Shown here: positions 25,664 through 34,390 of the stretch, piece by piece
Numbering within the stretch: the first letter of the stretch is position 1
How the letters are laid out: every line of letters begins with the position of its first letter
Source of the DNA: BOG-908 sp964250925
GTDB lineage: Bacteria > Pseudomonadota > Alphaproteobacteria > Acetobacterales > Acetobacteraceae
NCBI GenBank assembly: GCA_964250925.1
Contig: CAXUHU010000002.1
Location: 1 to 64,000, forward strand
Length of the DNA stretch: 64,000 nucleotides
Direction: 5' to 3'
The notes under the pieces: generated by a model
Told to the model about the DNA's origin: nothing
Database searches by the model: none
Seen by the model: only the letters and a program-made list of their open reading frames with translations
Translations under genes and position numbers: made by a program

Positions 25664-25738
25664 TGGTGGGCGCGACAGGGATTGAACCTGTGACCCCCGC
25701 CGTGTGAAGGCGATGCTCTACCGCTGAGCTACGCGCCC
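25664..25738 (-). tRNA. tRNA-Val (anticodon CAC)
   Basis: 75 nt including an encoded CCA. Acceptor stem GGGCGCG / CGCGCCC, D-arm GCTC-AGCGGTA-GAGC, anticodon loop TTCACAC with anticodon CAC reading GTG codons, T-arm CAGG-GTTCAATC-type loop (ACAGGTTCAATCCCTGT). All stems pair. No integrase or direct repeat is seen beside it, so no sign of use as an attachment site. Confidence 0.95.
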
Positions 25739-25798
25739 GGGCCTGCTTGTCGCATCCGATTACCGTCTTGGACGGATTGGTGCAACCCGGCGACCGGC

Positions 25799-26971
25799 TC
25801 AGGCCGATTCGGCAAACAGCTCTCGCCCGATCAACATGCGCCGTATCTCGCTGGTGCCCGCGCCGATTTCGTAAAGCTTGGCATCGCGCAACAGGCGGCC
25901 AGTTGGGTAGTCGTTGATGTAGCCGTTGCCGCCCAGGCACTGGATCGCCTCCAGCGCCATCCAGGTGGCGCGTTCGGCGGCATACAGGATCGCGCCCGCC
26001 GCATCCTTCCGGCTGGTCTGCCCACGGTCGCAGGCACGCGCAACCGCATACACGTACGCGCGGGCGGCGTTCATCGTGACGTACATGTCGGCCAGCTTGC
26101 CCTGCATAAGCTGAAACTCGCCGATCGCCTGACCGAACTGCCGGCGGTCGTGCACGTAGGGCAGCACCACATCCATGCAGGCCTGCATAATACCCAGGGG
26201 TCCGGCCGCGAGCACGGCGCGTTCGTAATCCAGCCCGCTCATCAGCACGCGTGCGCCGGCGCCCACGCCGCCAAGCGTGTTTTCGACCGGTACTTCGCAG
26301 TCGGCGAATACCAGCTCGCCGGTATTGCTGCCGCGCATGCCGAGCTTGTCCAGCTTCTGCGCCACGGAAAAGCCGGCCATGCCACGCTCCACCAGGAACG
26401 CGGTAATCCCGCGCGAGCCAGCCTGCGGATCGGTTTTGGCGTAGACGACGAGCACGTCTGCTTCCGGCCCGTTGGTGATCCACATCTTGCTGCCGTTCAG
26501 CACGTAGCGGTCACCGCGCCACTCGGCGCGCAATTGCATGCTGATCACGTCGGACCCGGCACCCGGCTCGCTCATCGCCAGAGCGCCGACATGCTCGCCG
26601 CTGATCAATTTGGGCAAGTAGTCGCGTTTTTGGTGCTCGGAGCCGTTCCGGAAAATCTGATTGACGCAAAGGTTGCTGTGCGCTCCGTAGCTGAGGCCAA
26701 CCGACGCACTGGCGCGGCTGATTTCCTCCATTGCGATTACGTGCTCGAGGTAGCCCATGCCGGCGCCGCCGTACTCTTCGCCGACAGTGACGCCCAGCAC
26801 GCCCAGATTGCCCATCTTGCGCCAAAGATCGGCAGGAAAGTCGTTGCTGCGGTCGATGTCGGCCGCGCGCGGCGCCACTTCGTCGTCTGCGAAGCCACGC
26901 ACGGCATGCCGAAGCATGTCGGCCGTTTCGCCCAGATCAAATTCCAGCATGGGCATCGCATTGCTTGGCAT
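25799..26971 (-). CDS. ivd: isovaleryl-CoA dehydrogenase
   Basis: 390 aa FAD-dependent acyl-CoA dehydrogenase for leucine catabolism (isovaleryl-CoA to 3-methylcrotonyl-CoA). The family signatures ALAMSEPGAGSDV and QCLGGNGYINDYPTGRLLRD are present. The catalytic Glu is at the IVD position on helix G (GLDYERAVLAAGPLG) and not at the position used by short- and medium-chain enzymes, which favours IVD. Good GGGAG ribosome site before ATG 26971. Methylcrotonyl-CoA carboxylase genes, which often follow, are not here. Divergent from mucR (146 bp). Confidence 0.9.
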   Translation of the reverse strand: MPSNAMPMLEFDLGETADMLRHAVRGFADDEVAPRAADIDRSNDFPADLWRKMGNLGVLGVTVGEEYGGAGMGYLEHVIAMEEISRASASVGLSYGAHSNLCVNQIFRNGSEHQKRDYLPKLISGEHVGALAMSEPGAGSDVISMQLRAEWRGDRYVLNGSKMWITNGPEADVLVVYAKTDPQAGSRGITAFLVERGMAGFSVAQKLDKLGMRGSNTGELVFADCEVPVENTLGGVGAGARVLMSGLDYERAVLAAGPLGIMQACMDVVLPYVHDRRQFGQAIGEFQLMQGKLADMYVTMNAARAYVYAVARACDRGQTSRKDAAGAILYAAERATWMALEAIQCLGGNGYINDYPTGRLLRDAKLYEIGAGTSEIRRMLIGRELFAESA

Positions 26972-27117
26972 GACAACTCCCTTTTGTGGTGCCTAATTCA
27001 GATAGCGTTGGGGTGAAAGACGGCAACCGCGTTGTGGACGATGATGAATGAGCCACCCTATTGTGCCGTGTGTAGAATCGGGACTACTGTGTTTCTACTA
27101 GTCTAGTGAAGAACGCC

Positions 27118-27759
27118 ATGTCCCTCGAAGATCAAAACAAGACACTCCTTGAACTTACCGCACAGATCGTGTCGGCCCATGCCGGCAACAACCAGGTGCC
27201 GCAAGCCGGCCTGCCCGGTTTGATCGAGCAAGTGTATAGCGCGCTGAAGACCGCCGGCCACGAACCCGCGCCGCCGCCGGCCGAAAAACCGCAGCCATTC
27301 GTGCCAGCCAAGCGCTCGGTTTTTCCCGACTACATTATTTGCCTGGAAGACGGCCGCAAGCTGAAGACGCTGAAGCGGCATCTGCGCTCGACCTTTGGAT
27401 TGTCGCCGGAGCAGTACCGGGAGAAGTGGGGTCTAGCCTCAGACTACCCGATGGTGGCTCCGAACTACGCCGAACATCGTTCGCGACTTGCCAAGCAGCT
27501 CGGTCTGGGTCGGAAGCCTGCCACCGAAGACGCCGAACCGGAAGCCGAGCCGGTGATGGAAGCCGCCGCACGGCCGGCCGCCGAACCGCAACAGACACGG
27601 CGGCGTGGCGAACCCACCGCCGCCTCGGTTTTTGCGAAGTTTCCGGGCAAGTCGGCCGAAGCCGAGACGGAAGCGGAAGAGCCGACAGAAGCGCCTGCCA
27701 AGAAGAAGCGCGGACGCAAACCGTTTTCCAAGCAGATGACGCGATCGATGCCACGCTGA
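27118..27759 (+). CDS. mucR: MucR/Ros family transcriptional regulator
   Basis: 213 aa. The Ros/MucR core is clear: SVFPDYIICLEDGRKLKTLK, then RHLRSTFGLSPEQYREKWGL, then ASDYPMVAPNYAEHRSRLAK (about residues 68-127). The prokaryotic zinc-finger ligands appear as Cys (CLED), Asp (two residues later), and the His of RHL, but the second His expected a few residues on is replaced (RSTF). After about residue 135 comes an acidic/Ala-rich linker and a basic tail with KKKRGRKPF, similar to an AT-hook. MucR proteins bind AT-rich promoters as H-NS-like oligomers. ATG 27118 preferred over GTG 27106. The thiolase gene starts 6 bp after its stop. Confidence 0.9.
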   Translation: MSLEDQNKTLLELTAQIVSAHAGNNQVPQAGLPGLIEQVYSALKTAGHEPAPPPAEKPQPFVPAKRSVFPDYIICLEDGRKLKTLKRHLRSTFGLSPEQYREKWGLASDYPMVAPNYAEHRSRLAKQLGLGRKPATEDAEPEAEPVMEAAARPAAEPQQTRRRGEPTAASVFAKFPGKSAEAETEAEEPTEAPAKKKRGRKPFSKQMTRSMPR

Positions 27760-27765
27760 CACGCA

Positions 27766-28968
27766 ATGGCCGAGGCTTTTGTCTGCGACGCCGCCCGCAC
27801 CCCGATCGGGCGCTTCGGCGGCGCGTTGCGCGATGTTCGAACCGATGACCTGGCTGCCATCCCGCTAAGGGCGTTGCTACAGCGCAATGGGGCGATGGAT
27901 TGGGGTGCGCTGGATGATTGCTACTTCGGTTGCGCTAATCAGGCGGGCGAAGACAACCGCAACGTAGGTCGCATGGCCGTTCTGCTGGCCGGGATACCAT
28001 CCTGCGTCCCAGCAGCCACGGTAAACCGGCTTTGCGGATCCGGGATGGACGCGGTTGGGCTTGCAGCCAGGTCCATACGCGCCGGCGATGCCGGGCTGGT
28101 GCTGGCTGGCGGCGTGGAGAGCATGACGCGTGCGCCGTTCGTGATGCCCAAGGCGGCGGAGGCGTTTTCGCGCCAGGCCAGTGTCGAAGACACGACGATT
28201 GGCTGGCGCTTCGTCAATCCACTGATGCGCGCGCAGTACGGCGTGGATTCCATGCCCGAAACAGCGGAGAACGTAGCCGAAGAACATAACATCTCCCGCG
28301 TCGATCAGGATGCGTTTGCGTATCGCAGCCAGAGTCGTGCCAAGGCGGCGCAGGAGAACGGCGTATTCGCGCGTGAGATCGTGCCGGTGACCGTAAGCGG
28401 CCGGCGCGGCGATATAGTGGTCGATACCGATGAGCATCCGCGCGGCGACACCACGCTGGAAGGCCTGGCGAAGCTGAAGGCGGCTTTCCGCTCGCCCGGT
28501 ACCGTGACGGCCGGCAACGCATCCGGCGTGAACGACGGCGCCGCCGCGCTGATCTTGGCGTCCGAGGCGCAGGCCGCGCGCCACGGCCTCGTTCCGCGGG
28601 CCCGTGTTGTGGCAATGGCAACGGCCGGCGTGCCGCCGCGGGTGATGGGCATCGGCCCTGCGCCGGCCACGGAGAAGTTGCTGGCCCGGGCAGCACTCAA
28701 ACTTGGCGACATCGACGTGTTCGAGTTGAATGAGGCTTTCGCCGCTCAGGCGCTCGCGGTGTTACGCCTGCTTGGCTTGCCGGATGATTCTGAACAGGTG
28801 AACCCGCATGGCGGCGCCATCGCACTTGGCCATCCACTCGGCATGTCGGGCGCTCGCCTGGTCATGACGACAGTGAATGCGCTGAAATTGCTGGGTGGCA
28901 GGCGTGGTATTGCTACCATGTGCATCGGCGTAGGCCAGGGCATTTCAATGCTGCTGGAGAAAGTCTGA
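27766..28968 (+). CDS. acetyl-CoA C-acyltransferase (thiolase)
   Basis: 400 aa. Nucleophilic Cys in NRLCGSGMDAV (about residue 89-90), His in NPHGGAIALGHPLGMSG, and second Cys in TMCIGVGQG are all in place, as is FELNEAFAAQALAV. The opening ARTPIGRFGGALRDVRTDDLAAIPL is like beta-ketoadipyl-CoA thiolases (PcaF/PaaJ), which cleave 3-oxoadipyl-CoA; a general acetoacetyl-CoA or 3-ketoacyl-CoA thiolase is the alternative. No other aromatic-degradation gene is near. Probably co-transcribed with mucR, an unusual pairing. Converges with cbbZ (36 bp). Confidence 0.9.
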   Translation: MAEAFVCDAARTPIGRFGGALRDVRTDDLAAIPLRALLQRNGAMDWGALDDCYFGCANQAGEDNRNVGRMAVLLAGIPSCVPAATVNRLCGSGMDAVGLAARSIRAGDAGLVLAGGVESMTRAPFVMPKAAEAFSRQASVEDTTIGWRFVNPLMRAQYGVDSMPETAENVAEEHNISRVDQDAFAYRSQSRAKAAQENGVFAREIVPVTVSGRRGDIVVDTDEHPRGDTTLEGLAKLKAAFRSPGTVTAGNASGVNDGAAALILASEAQAARHGLVPRARVVAMATAGVPPRVMGIGPAPATEKLLARAALKLGDIDVFELNEAFAAQALAVLRLLGLPDDSEQVNPHGGAIALGHPLGMSGARLVMTTVNALKLLGGRRGIATMCIGVGQGISMLLEKV

Positions 28969-29004
28969 CCGTTCGCCGCTGCGCCGCATGCCTGTCTTGT
29001 CTGA

Positions 29005-29655
29005 TCAGGCGGGTAGCAAGTCTTCCGCGATCCTGACCAGATCTGGAAAGTCGTGCGCTATCGCCTCGGCGCCACTCTCCATGCCGGGCCGGCCGTAGCC
29101 CCAGCCCGCAAAGACGGCGCGCACGCCGCTGCCTGTCGCCGCATTCACGTCGTTGCTGTGGTCGCCCACCATTAAGGCGCGGGTCGTGCTGCCGCCTGCG
29201 GCTTGGATCGTGCCGAGCAAGTGCCGCGGGTCGGGCTTCATGGCGGCAAAGCTGTCGCCGCCGCCGACGGCCGCGAAGCGGTCGGCCACGTGCAGCGCCG
29301 AGAGAAGAAGACGGGCGGCGTGCTGGGGCTTGTTGGTGCACACGGCCAACGTCCAGCCTCGCGCCAGCAATGTGTCCAGAGCGTCTTCCGCACCCGGGTA
29401 CAGCTTGGTGGCTTCGGCGACACGGCTCTCGTAATCGGCTAGGTAGTCCGCGCCGGCGCGCTCGTCGGGCACGCCGCCGGCTGCCGCGAAGGCACGGTCG
29501 ATCAGGGGCTGCAGGCCGTCACCCACCATGAGCGCCACCTGCGGAAGTGCCAGCGGCGGCAGGTTGCGGGCGGCCAGGGTGCGATTAACCGCACCGGCGA
29601 TGTCGGGCACGGAATCCGTCAACGTGCCATCGAGATCGAAGACGAGCGTGCGCAT
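29005..29655 (-). CDS. cbbZ: phosphoglycolate phosphatase
   Basis: 216 aa HAD-family phosphatase that dephosphorylates 2-phosphoglycolate, the product of RuBisCO oxygenation. Motif I VFDLDGTLTDSVPDI, motif II VCTNKP, motif III Lys in AAMKPDPRHLL and motif IV VGDHSNDVNAA are intact. ATG 29655 lies 2 bp after the cbbA stop, so it is the last gene of the cbb operon; an upstream frame overlapping cbbA has no similarity. Its presence shows the operon was built for an oxygen-exposed RuBisCO. Confidence 0.92.
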   Translation of the reverse strand: MRTLVFDLDGTLTDSVPDIAGAVNRTLAARNLPPLALPQVALMVGDGLQPLIDRAFAAAGGVPDERAGADYLADYESRVAEATKLYPGAEDALDTLLARGWTLAVCTNKPQHAARLLLSALHVADRFAAVGGGDSFAAMKPDPRHLLGTIQAAGGSTTRALMVGDHSNDVNAATGSGVRAVFAGWGYGRPGMESGAEAIAHDFPDLVRIAEDLLPA

Positions 29656-29657
29656 GC

Positions 29658-30716
29658 TCAGGCGGCTTTGCGCGCTGGCTTGGCATAGCGGGACGCCATC
29701 GCCTCGAGCGGGACGGGCTTGATTTTGTCGGCATGGCCGGCCGAACCGAACGCCTCGAACCGCGCGCGGCACACGTCTCGGGCGGCGACGACGGCAGCGG
29801 CAAGAAACTTTCTGGGATCGAACTCTTCGGGTTTTTGGCCCATGAGTTGACGCATCGCGCCGGTCATCGACAGGCGTATGTCGGTGTCGATGTTGACCTT
29901 GCGCACGCCGTGGCGAATGCCCTCCTGGATCTCCTCGACCGGCACGCCGAACGTTTCCTTGATTTGGCCGCCGTATGTACGGATCGTGGCCAGCCATTCC
30001 TGCGGCACCGAGGAGGAGCCGTGCATGACCAAATGCGTGTTCGGAATGCGGGAATGGATCGCCCTGACCCGATCGATCGCCAATATGTCGCCGGTCGGCT
30101 TGCGCGAGAACTTGTAAGCGCCGTGACTGGTGCCGATGGCGATGGCCAAGGCATCAACCCCAGTTCGCGCGACGAAGTCGGCCGCCTGATCGGGGTCGGT
30201 CAGCATCTGGTCATGCGTGAGCTTGCCTTCGGCACCCGAGCCGTCCTCCTCGCCTGCCTCCCCGCTTTCGAGTGAACCAAGGCAGCCGAGCTCGCCTTCC
30301 ACCGTCACGCCCACGTCGTGCGCCATGTCCACGACGTAACGCGTTACCTCGCAATTATAGTCGTAGCTCGCCGGAGTTTTCATATCTTCCTGCAGCGAGC
30401 CGTCCATCATGACGCTGGTGAAACCCGAGCGTATGGCGCGCAGGCACACGGCCGCGCTGGCGCCGTGATCCTGATGCATGGCGATCGGGATGTTTGGCCA
30501 CGTCTCCACCGCAGCCTGCACAAGATGGCGCAGGAACGCCTCTCCGGCATATTTGCGCGCGCCTGCGGAGCCTTGCAGGATCACCGCCGAGTTGCAGGCT
30601 TCTGCGGCCTGCATGATCGCCTGTATCTGCTCCATGTTATTCACGTTGAACGCCGGCAGCCCATACGTATGCTCGGCTGCGTGATCCAGAAGCTGGCGCA
30701 TTGCTACCAGGGCCAT
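29658..30716 (-). CDS. cbbA: fructose-bisphosphate aldolase, class II, Calvin-cycle type
   Basis: 352 aa zinc-dependent aldolase forming FBP (and sedoheptulose-1,7-bisphosphate) from triose phosphates. IAMHQDHGASAAVC contains the Asp/His metal and catalytic residues, EGELGCLGSLESG the Glu/Gly loop, LAIAIGTSHGAYKF and LVMHGSSSVP the zinc histidines, and KVNIDTDIRLSMTGAMR the phosphate-binding segment. The insertion GEAGEEDGSGAEGKLTHDQ is typical of the Calvin-cycle subgroup. It lies 45 bp after cbbP. No defects seen. Confidence 0.96.
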   Translation of the reverse strand: MALVAMRQLLDHAAEHTYGLPAFNVNNMEQIQAIMQAAEACNSAVILQGSAGARKYAGEAFLRHLVQAAVETWPNIPIAMHQDHGASAAVCLRAIRSGFTSVMMDGSLQEDMKTPASYDYNCEVTRYVVDMAHDVGVTVEGELGCLGSLESGEAGEEDGSGAEGKLTHDQMLTDPDQAADFVARTGVDALAIAIGTSHGAYKFSRKPTGDILAIDRVRAIHSRIPNTHLVMHGSSSVPQEWLATIRTYGGQIKETFGVPVEEIQEGIRHGVRKVNIDTDIRLSMTGAMRQLMGQKPEEFDPRKFLAAAVVAARDVCRARFEAFGSAGHADKIKPVPLEAMASRYAKPARKAA

Positions 30717-30761
30717 GACCGTTATCCCCTATCCTTAAACGATGGTTGAAACCGGCGCGTC

Positions 30762-31637
30762 TCAGAAAGCCCGCTTTTTCCGGTCCATGATTTGCCAGAT
30801 CATCGGGGTGAAGATCAATTGCATGGCCAATGCCATCTTTCCGCCGGGGCAGACGATCGTGTTCGCGCGCGACATGAAGCCGTCTTTCAGCATCGACAGC
30901 AGATACGGAAAGTCGATGCCCTTCGGGTCGCGAAACCGGATCACCAGCATGCTTTCATCCGCACTCGGTATGTCGCGCGCCGTGAACGGGTTCGAGGTGT
31001 CCACGGTCGGGACACGCTGGAAGTTCACGTGCGTTTGCGAAAATTGCGGACAGATGTAATTAACATAGTCCGGCATGCGGCGAAGAATGGTATCGACCAC
31101 AGCCTCGTGGCTATGGCCGCGCGTGCGCTTATCGCGATGCAGCTTCTGAATCCACTCGAGGTTCACGGTGGGCGCAACGCCGATCAATAGGTCCACCTCA
31201 CCGGCGATGTTGACCGTGTCGGTCTTCACGCCGCCGTGCAGGCCTTCGTAAAATAGCAGATCAGTTCCGGCGCCGAGATCCTCCCACGGTGTGAATGTCC
31301 CAGGCTTCTGGTTGTATGGGGCAGCCTCTTCGGCATCGTGCAAATACTTGCGCGTACGGCCTACGCCCGATCGACCGTAATCACGGAACAGAGCTTCGAG
31401 CTCTTCGAACAAATTGCTGTCCGGGCCGAAATGACTGAAATGTTCGTTCCCCGCTTTCGTTTCGTCAGCCATACGCTCACGCATCTGGGCGCGGTCGAAC
31501 CTATGAAAAGCGTCTCCCTCGACAATTGCAGGGTGAACGCCTTCCCGCCGGAAGATCTGCTGGAATGTCCACATAACCGTCGTCGTTCCTGCACCGGAGG
31601 AACCCGTTATGGCGACGATGGGGTGCTTTACCGACAT
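30762..31637 (-). CDS. cbbP: phosphoribulokinase
   Basis: 291 aa, the size of bacterial octameric PRK, which makes ribulose-1,5-bisphosphate from ribulose-5-phosphate and ATP. P-loop GSSGAGTTT (residues 12-20), catalytic base Asp in VEGDAFHRFDR (about 42), metal Glu in LLFYEGLHGGV, and the ribulose-phosphate binding EWIQKLHRDKRTRGHS region are intact. The C-terminal PQFSQTHVNFQRVPTVDTSNPF block is diagnostic. It lacks the plant/cyanobacterial redox cysteines, as expected for the proteobacterial type. Two bp separate it from cbbF upstream. Confidence 0.97.
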   Translation of the reverse strand: MSVKHPIVAITGSSGAGTTTVMWTFQQIFRREGVHPAIVEGDAFHRFDRAQMRERMADETKAGNEHFSHFGPDSNLFEELEALFRDYGRSGVGRTRKYLHDAEEAAPYNQKPGTFTPWEDLGAGTDLLFYEGLHGGVKTDTVNIAGEVDLLIGVAPTVNLEWIQKLHRDKRTRGHSHEAVVDTILRRMPDYVNYICPQFSQTHVNFQRVPTVDTSNPFTARDIPSADESMLVIRFRDPKGIDFPYLLSMLKDGFMSRANTIVCPGGKMALAMQLIFTPMIWQIMDRKKRAF

Positions 31638-31639
31638 GG

Positions 31640-32719
31640 TCAGGCAGTCCGGAAAATGCTGCGCTGCCTGAACAGCGGCGCCTCGAACACCATCGACTCT
31701 CCATGATCATAAGCGACGTGATAGCTTTGCAGCCGCTCAACATCGGCGCGGCCGCCCAGGATGAGCGGCACATGCTGATGTATGTGCTCCGGTTCCACAT
31801 CCATAACGGCGACCCGTCCCGTGCTGGCCGCCCCTCCGGCCTGTTCGATGATCATGGCAATCGGGTTGGCTTCGGTCAGAAGATGCACGTGCCCCAGCTT
31901 GCTGGTGTCGCGCGTATCTCGCGGATGCAGGAACACGCCACCGCGCAGCAGGATACGGTGCACCTCGGCCACCAAGCTATCGATCCAGCGTATCGTGCAG
32001 TTTGATCCGTCGCGGCCGGCGCCCTGCGACGTGTATTCCTGTACGAAGCGCCGTATTGGCGTCTCCCAATGCGGCTCCAGCGCTGCGTCGATGGCCAACT
32101 CGACACCACGCTCCGGCACCTGCATGTTGGGGTGAGTCAACGTGTACGCGCCGGCCTCACGATCCAGGGTAAAGCCGTGCACGCCGGCACCCAACGTGAT
32201 GACCATCATGGCAACCGGCCCGAACAGCGCATAACCCGCTGCAACCTGCTTGCGACCGGGCTGCAAGAAATCATCGGGCGTCGGGTCCACCACGCCATCG
32301 GGTGCCCGCAAAACGGAGAAGATGGTGCCAACCGTTAAATCCACGTCCAGGTTGCTGGCGCCATCCAACGGACTGAACACCAGCATGTAGCGCCCATGCG
32401 GATATTGCGCTGGAATAGCATGCGGCTTGCTAAGCGCGGACGACAACATGCCGCATAGCTGCCCGCCCCACTCGCAAGCGCTCAACATAATCAAGTTGGC
32501 GACTTCGCCAAGCTTCTTGGGTGGTTCGCCCGGCACGTTGACGCTTGTCGTCACGATCGCGCCGGGACTGTCCAATGCACCACGGGCTACCGCAGCGCCG
32601 ATAAGCTTACCCGCCCGCTGCAAGTCGTTCAGCAGGGCCGCAAGTTCTGGGTCGTGCCCGCCGCCACGGCGCAAATCCTCGATGACGAACTTGCTGAACG
32701 TGGTCCGGCGATATGGCAT
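31640..32719 (-). CDS. cbbF: fructose-1,6-bisphosphatase family protein with degraded active site
   Basis: 359 aa, collinear over its whole length with class I FBPases of cbb operons (for example GTIFSVLR, FLQPG-KQVAAGYALFGP, SLVAEVHRILLRGGVFL, ANPIAMIIEQAGG). However, the metal-binding positions are changed: canonical KLD becomes KLG (G71; porcine D74), ANE becomes ANL, the SEE pair becomes S94-A95 (porcine E97/E98), and DPLDGSSN becomes SPLDGASN (S117; porcine D118). D119 (porcine D121) and the Glu of TEANP (E280) remain. These residues bind the catalytic Mg ions, so normal hydrolysis is doubtful. The frame is intact and selection-like, with no stop. In this operon position it should supply FBP/SBP phosphatase; a non-catalytic or altered role must be considered. 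Confidence 0.88.
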   Translation of the reverse strand: MPYRRTTFSKFVIEDLRRGGGHDPELAALLNDLQRAGKLIGAAVARGALDSPGAIVTTSVNVPGEPPKKLGEVANLIMLSACEWGGQLCGMLSSALSKPHAIPAQYPHGRYMLVFSPLDGASNLDVDLTVGTIFSVLRAPDGVVDPTPDDFLQPGRKQVAAGYALFGPVAMMVITLGAGVHGFTLDREAGAYTLTHPNMQVPERGVELAIDAALEPHWETPIRRFVQEYTSQGAGRDGSNCTIRWIDSLVAEVHRILLRGGVFLHPRDTRDTSKLGHVHLLTEANPIAMIIEQAGGAASTGRVAVMDVEPEHIHQHVPLILGGRADVERLQSYHVAYDHGESMVFEAPLFRQRSIFRTA

Positions 32720-32768
32720 GAGACACTTCCTGAACCCATTTTGTTATTCACTGAGCGTTCGGCGAGTG

Positions 32769-33665
32769 CTAAGTTGCCTCCGCAAACACGCGGCTTGCCC
32801 TGATGTCCGCACCCGTTATCGTTTGCAGGGCTTCCCGATCCATCAGCTTTGACCGTTCGGCGAAAAGGCGGTTCGCCTGACGTAGTCTCGCACGGTCCAA
32901 AGCGTTCCGGATGGAGCGCGCATTGGAAAAGCGTGGTTGCCGCATGCGCCGCTCGACGTACTCGCGCAAGACCTGCTGACCGTCCTCGCCAAGCAAATAA
33001 TGCATCTTCTCCAGCATTATCGTCGCAATCGCCAGCAGTTCGTCCTCGGAGTAGTCTGGAAAATCGATGTGATGCGCGATGCGCGAGGCCATGCCAGGAT
33101 TGCTACGGAAGAAAATGTCCATACGATCCTTGTAGCCGGCCAGCACGACAACCAAATCGTCCCGGCGGTCTTCCATGACTTGCAACAGAATTTCGATAGC
33201 TTCCTGTCCGTAGTCGCGTTCGTTCTCTGGGCGGTAAAGATAATAGGCTTCATCAATGAACAGGACGCCCCCCATCGCCTTTTTCAAGACTTCCTTGGTC
33301 TTGGGAGCGGTATGGCCAATATACTGGCCAACAAGGTCGTCGCGTGAGACGGTGACGACGTGGTTTCGCCTGATGTAGCCAAGCCTGTTCAGTATCTCGG
33401 CCATGCGCTGTGCCACGGTGGTTTTACCCGTGCCCGGATTGCCGGTGAAGGACATATGCAAGGACGGCGGCTCCGCCTGTAATCCCATGCTGCGGCGTGC
33501 GGATTCGACGAGCAACAGCGCAGCCACTTCGCGAATACGCGTCTTGACCGGAACCAATCCGATCAGATCGCGGTCCAGCGCGTCGATGACGTCACCGACA
33601 TTGCTGCGTTGATAGAAATCTTCCAGATCGACGGTCGCCAGATCGGCTGTAATGGTCTCGCTCAT
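32769..33665 (-). CDS. cbbX: red-type RuBisCO activase CbbX
   Basis: 298 aa AAA+ ATPase that pulls on the RuBisCO large-subunit C-terminal tail to release inhibitory sugar phosphates. Walker A GNPGTGKTT (75-83, K81), Walker B VLFIDEAYYL (134-143), pore loop QYIGHTAPKTKE (about 114-125), and the sensor/arginine finger region NPGMASRIAHHIDFPDYS and ARSIRNALDRARLRQANRLF. RuBP acts as allosteric activator in this family. The ATG overlaps the cbbE stop by 4 bp (ATGA), so the two are translationally coupled. Full length with no missing motif. Confidence 0.96.
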   Translation of the reverse strand: MSETITADLATVDLEDFYQRSNVGDVIDALDRDLIGLVPVKTRIREVAALLLVESARRSMGLQAEPPSLHMSFTGNPGTGKTTVAQRMAEILNRLGYIRRNHVVTVSRDDLVGQYIGHTAPKTKEVLKKAMGGVLFIDEAYYLYRPENERDYGQEAIEILLQVMEDRRDDLVVVLAGYKDRMDIFFRSNPGMASRIAHHIDFPDYSEDELLAIATIMLEKMHYLLGEDGQQVLREYVERRMRQPRFSNARSIRNALDRARLRQANRLFAERSKLMDREALQTITGADIRASRVFAEAT

Positions 33666-34387
33666 GCTGCACGCCTCTGTTCTGCCGACGCTTGCAACTC
33701 GCGCCGCAATGCGCCGACGACTCCTCGATAATAACCATCCTCGTCCGGCGAGCCGAAGATCGCTGATCCCGCCACGAACGTGTCCACTCCAGACTCGGCG
33801 ATCAAACGGATATTGTCCACTTTTACCCCGCCATCTATTTCAAGCCAGATTGGCTGGCCACCGGCTGCACCGTGGGCATCGATCTTGGCCCGCACAGCGC
33901 GGGCCTTGCGCAACGTTTCGGGGATGAAGGCCTGGCCGCCGAAACCGGGATTTACCGACATCAGAAGGATCAGATCGAGCCGGTCAAGAACATGATCAAG
34001 CACCGAAAGCGAAGTGGCTGGATTCAGCACCAAGCCGGCCCGGCACCCACGCTCCCTGATCAAGGATAGCGATCGATCAACGTGCTCGGTCGCCTCAGGA
34101 TGAACGGAAATGATGTCCGCACCAGCCTCAGCGAACAGACCGATGAGAGCGTCAACAGGCTTTACCATCAGGTGCACGTCGAGAGGCGCTTCGACCCTGG
34201 GTCGAAGCGCCTTGCACACGATGGGGCCGAACGTCAGGTTAGGGACGTAGTGCATGTCCATCACGTCGATATGCACCACATCGGCGCCCGAAGTGATGAC
34301 CCTTTCAACCTCCTCCCCCAATCGGCTGAAATCAGCCGAAAGGATCGACGGCGCAATGCGCAGCGCCGGCAACTGCTCGGCGCGCAT
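33662..34387 (-). CDS. cbbE: ribulose-phosphate 3-epimerase
   Basis: 241 aa TIM-barrel enzyme interconverting xylulose-5-phosphate and ribulose-5-phosphate, feeding phosphoribulokinase. Catalytic Asp residues are in HIDVMDMHYVPNLTFGP (about 40) and WLEIDGGVKVDN (about 180). The metal histidines are the H of HIDVM and of DVHLMVKP, and MSVNPGFGGQAFIP is the phosphate-gripper loop. The usual Asn after VMD is Met here, a mild substitution. It sits between cbbS and cbbX, 3 bp after the cbbS stop and overlapping cbbX. Confidence 0.95.
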   Translation of the reverse strand: MRAEQLPALRIAPSILSADFSRLGEEVERVITSGADVVHIDVMDMHYVPNLTFGPIVCKALRPRVEAPLDVHLMVKPVDALIGLFAEAGADIISVHPEATEHVDRSLSLIRERGCRAGLVLNPATSLSVLDHVLDRLDLILLMSVNPGFGGQAFIPETLRKARAVRAKIDAHGAAGGQPIWLEIDGGVKVDNIRLIAESGVDTFVAGSAIFGSPDEDGYYRGVVGALRRELQASAEQRRAA

Positions 34388-34390
34388 ATG

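Noticed and set aside
25664..25738. tRNA-Val as an integration site for a mobile element
   Set aside because: No integrase, transposase or duplicated tRNA 3' end is visible on either side.
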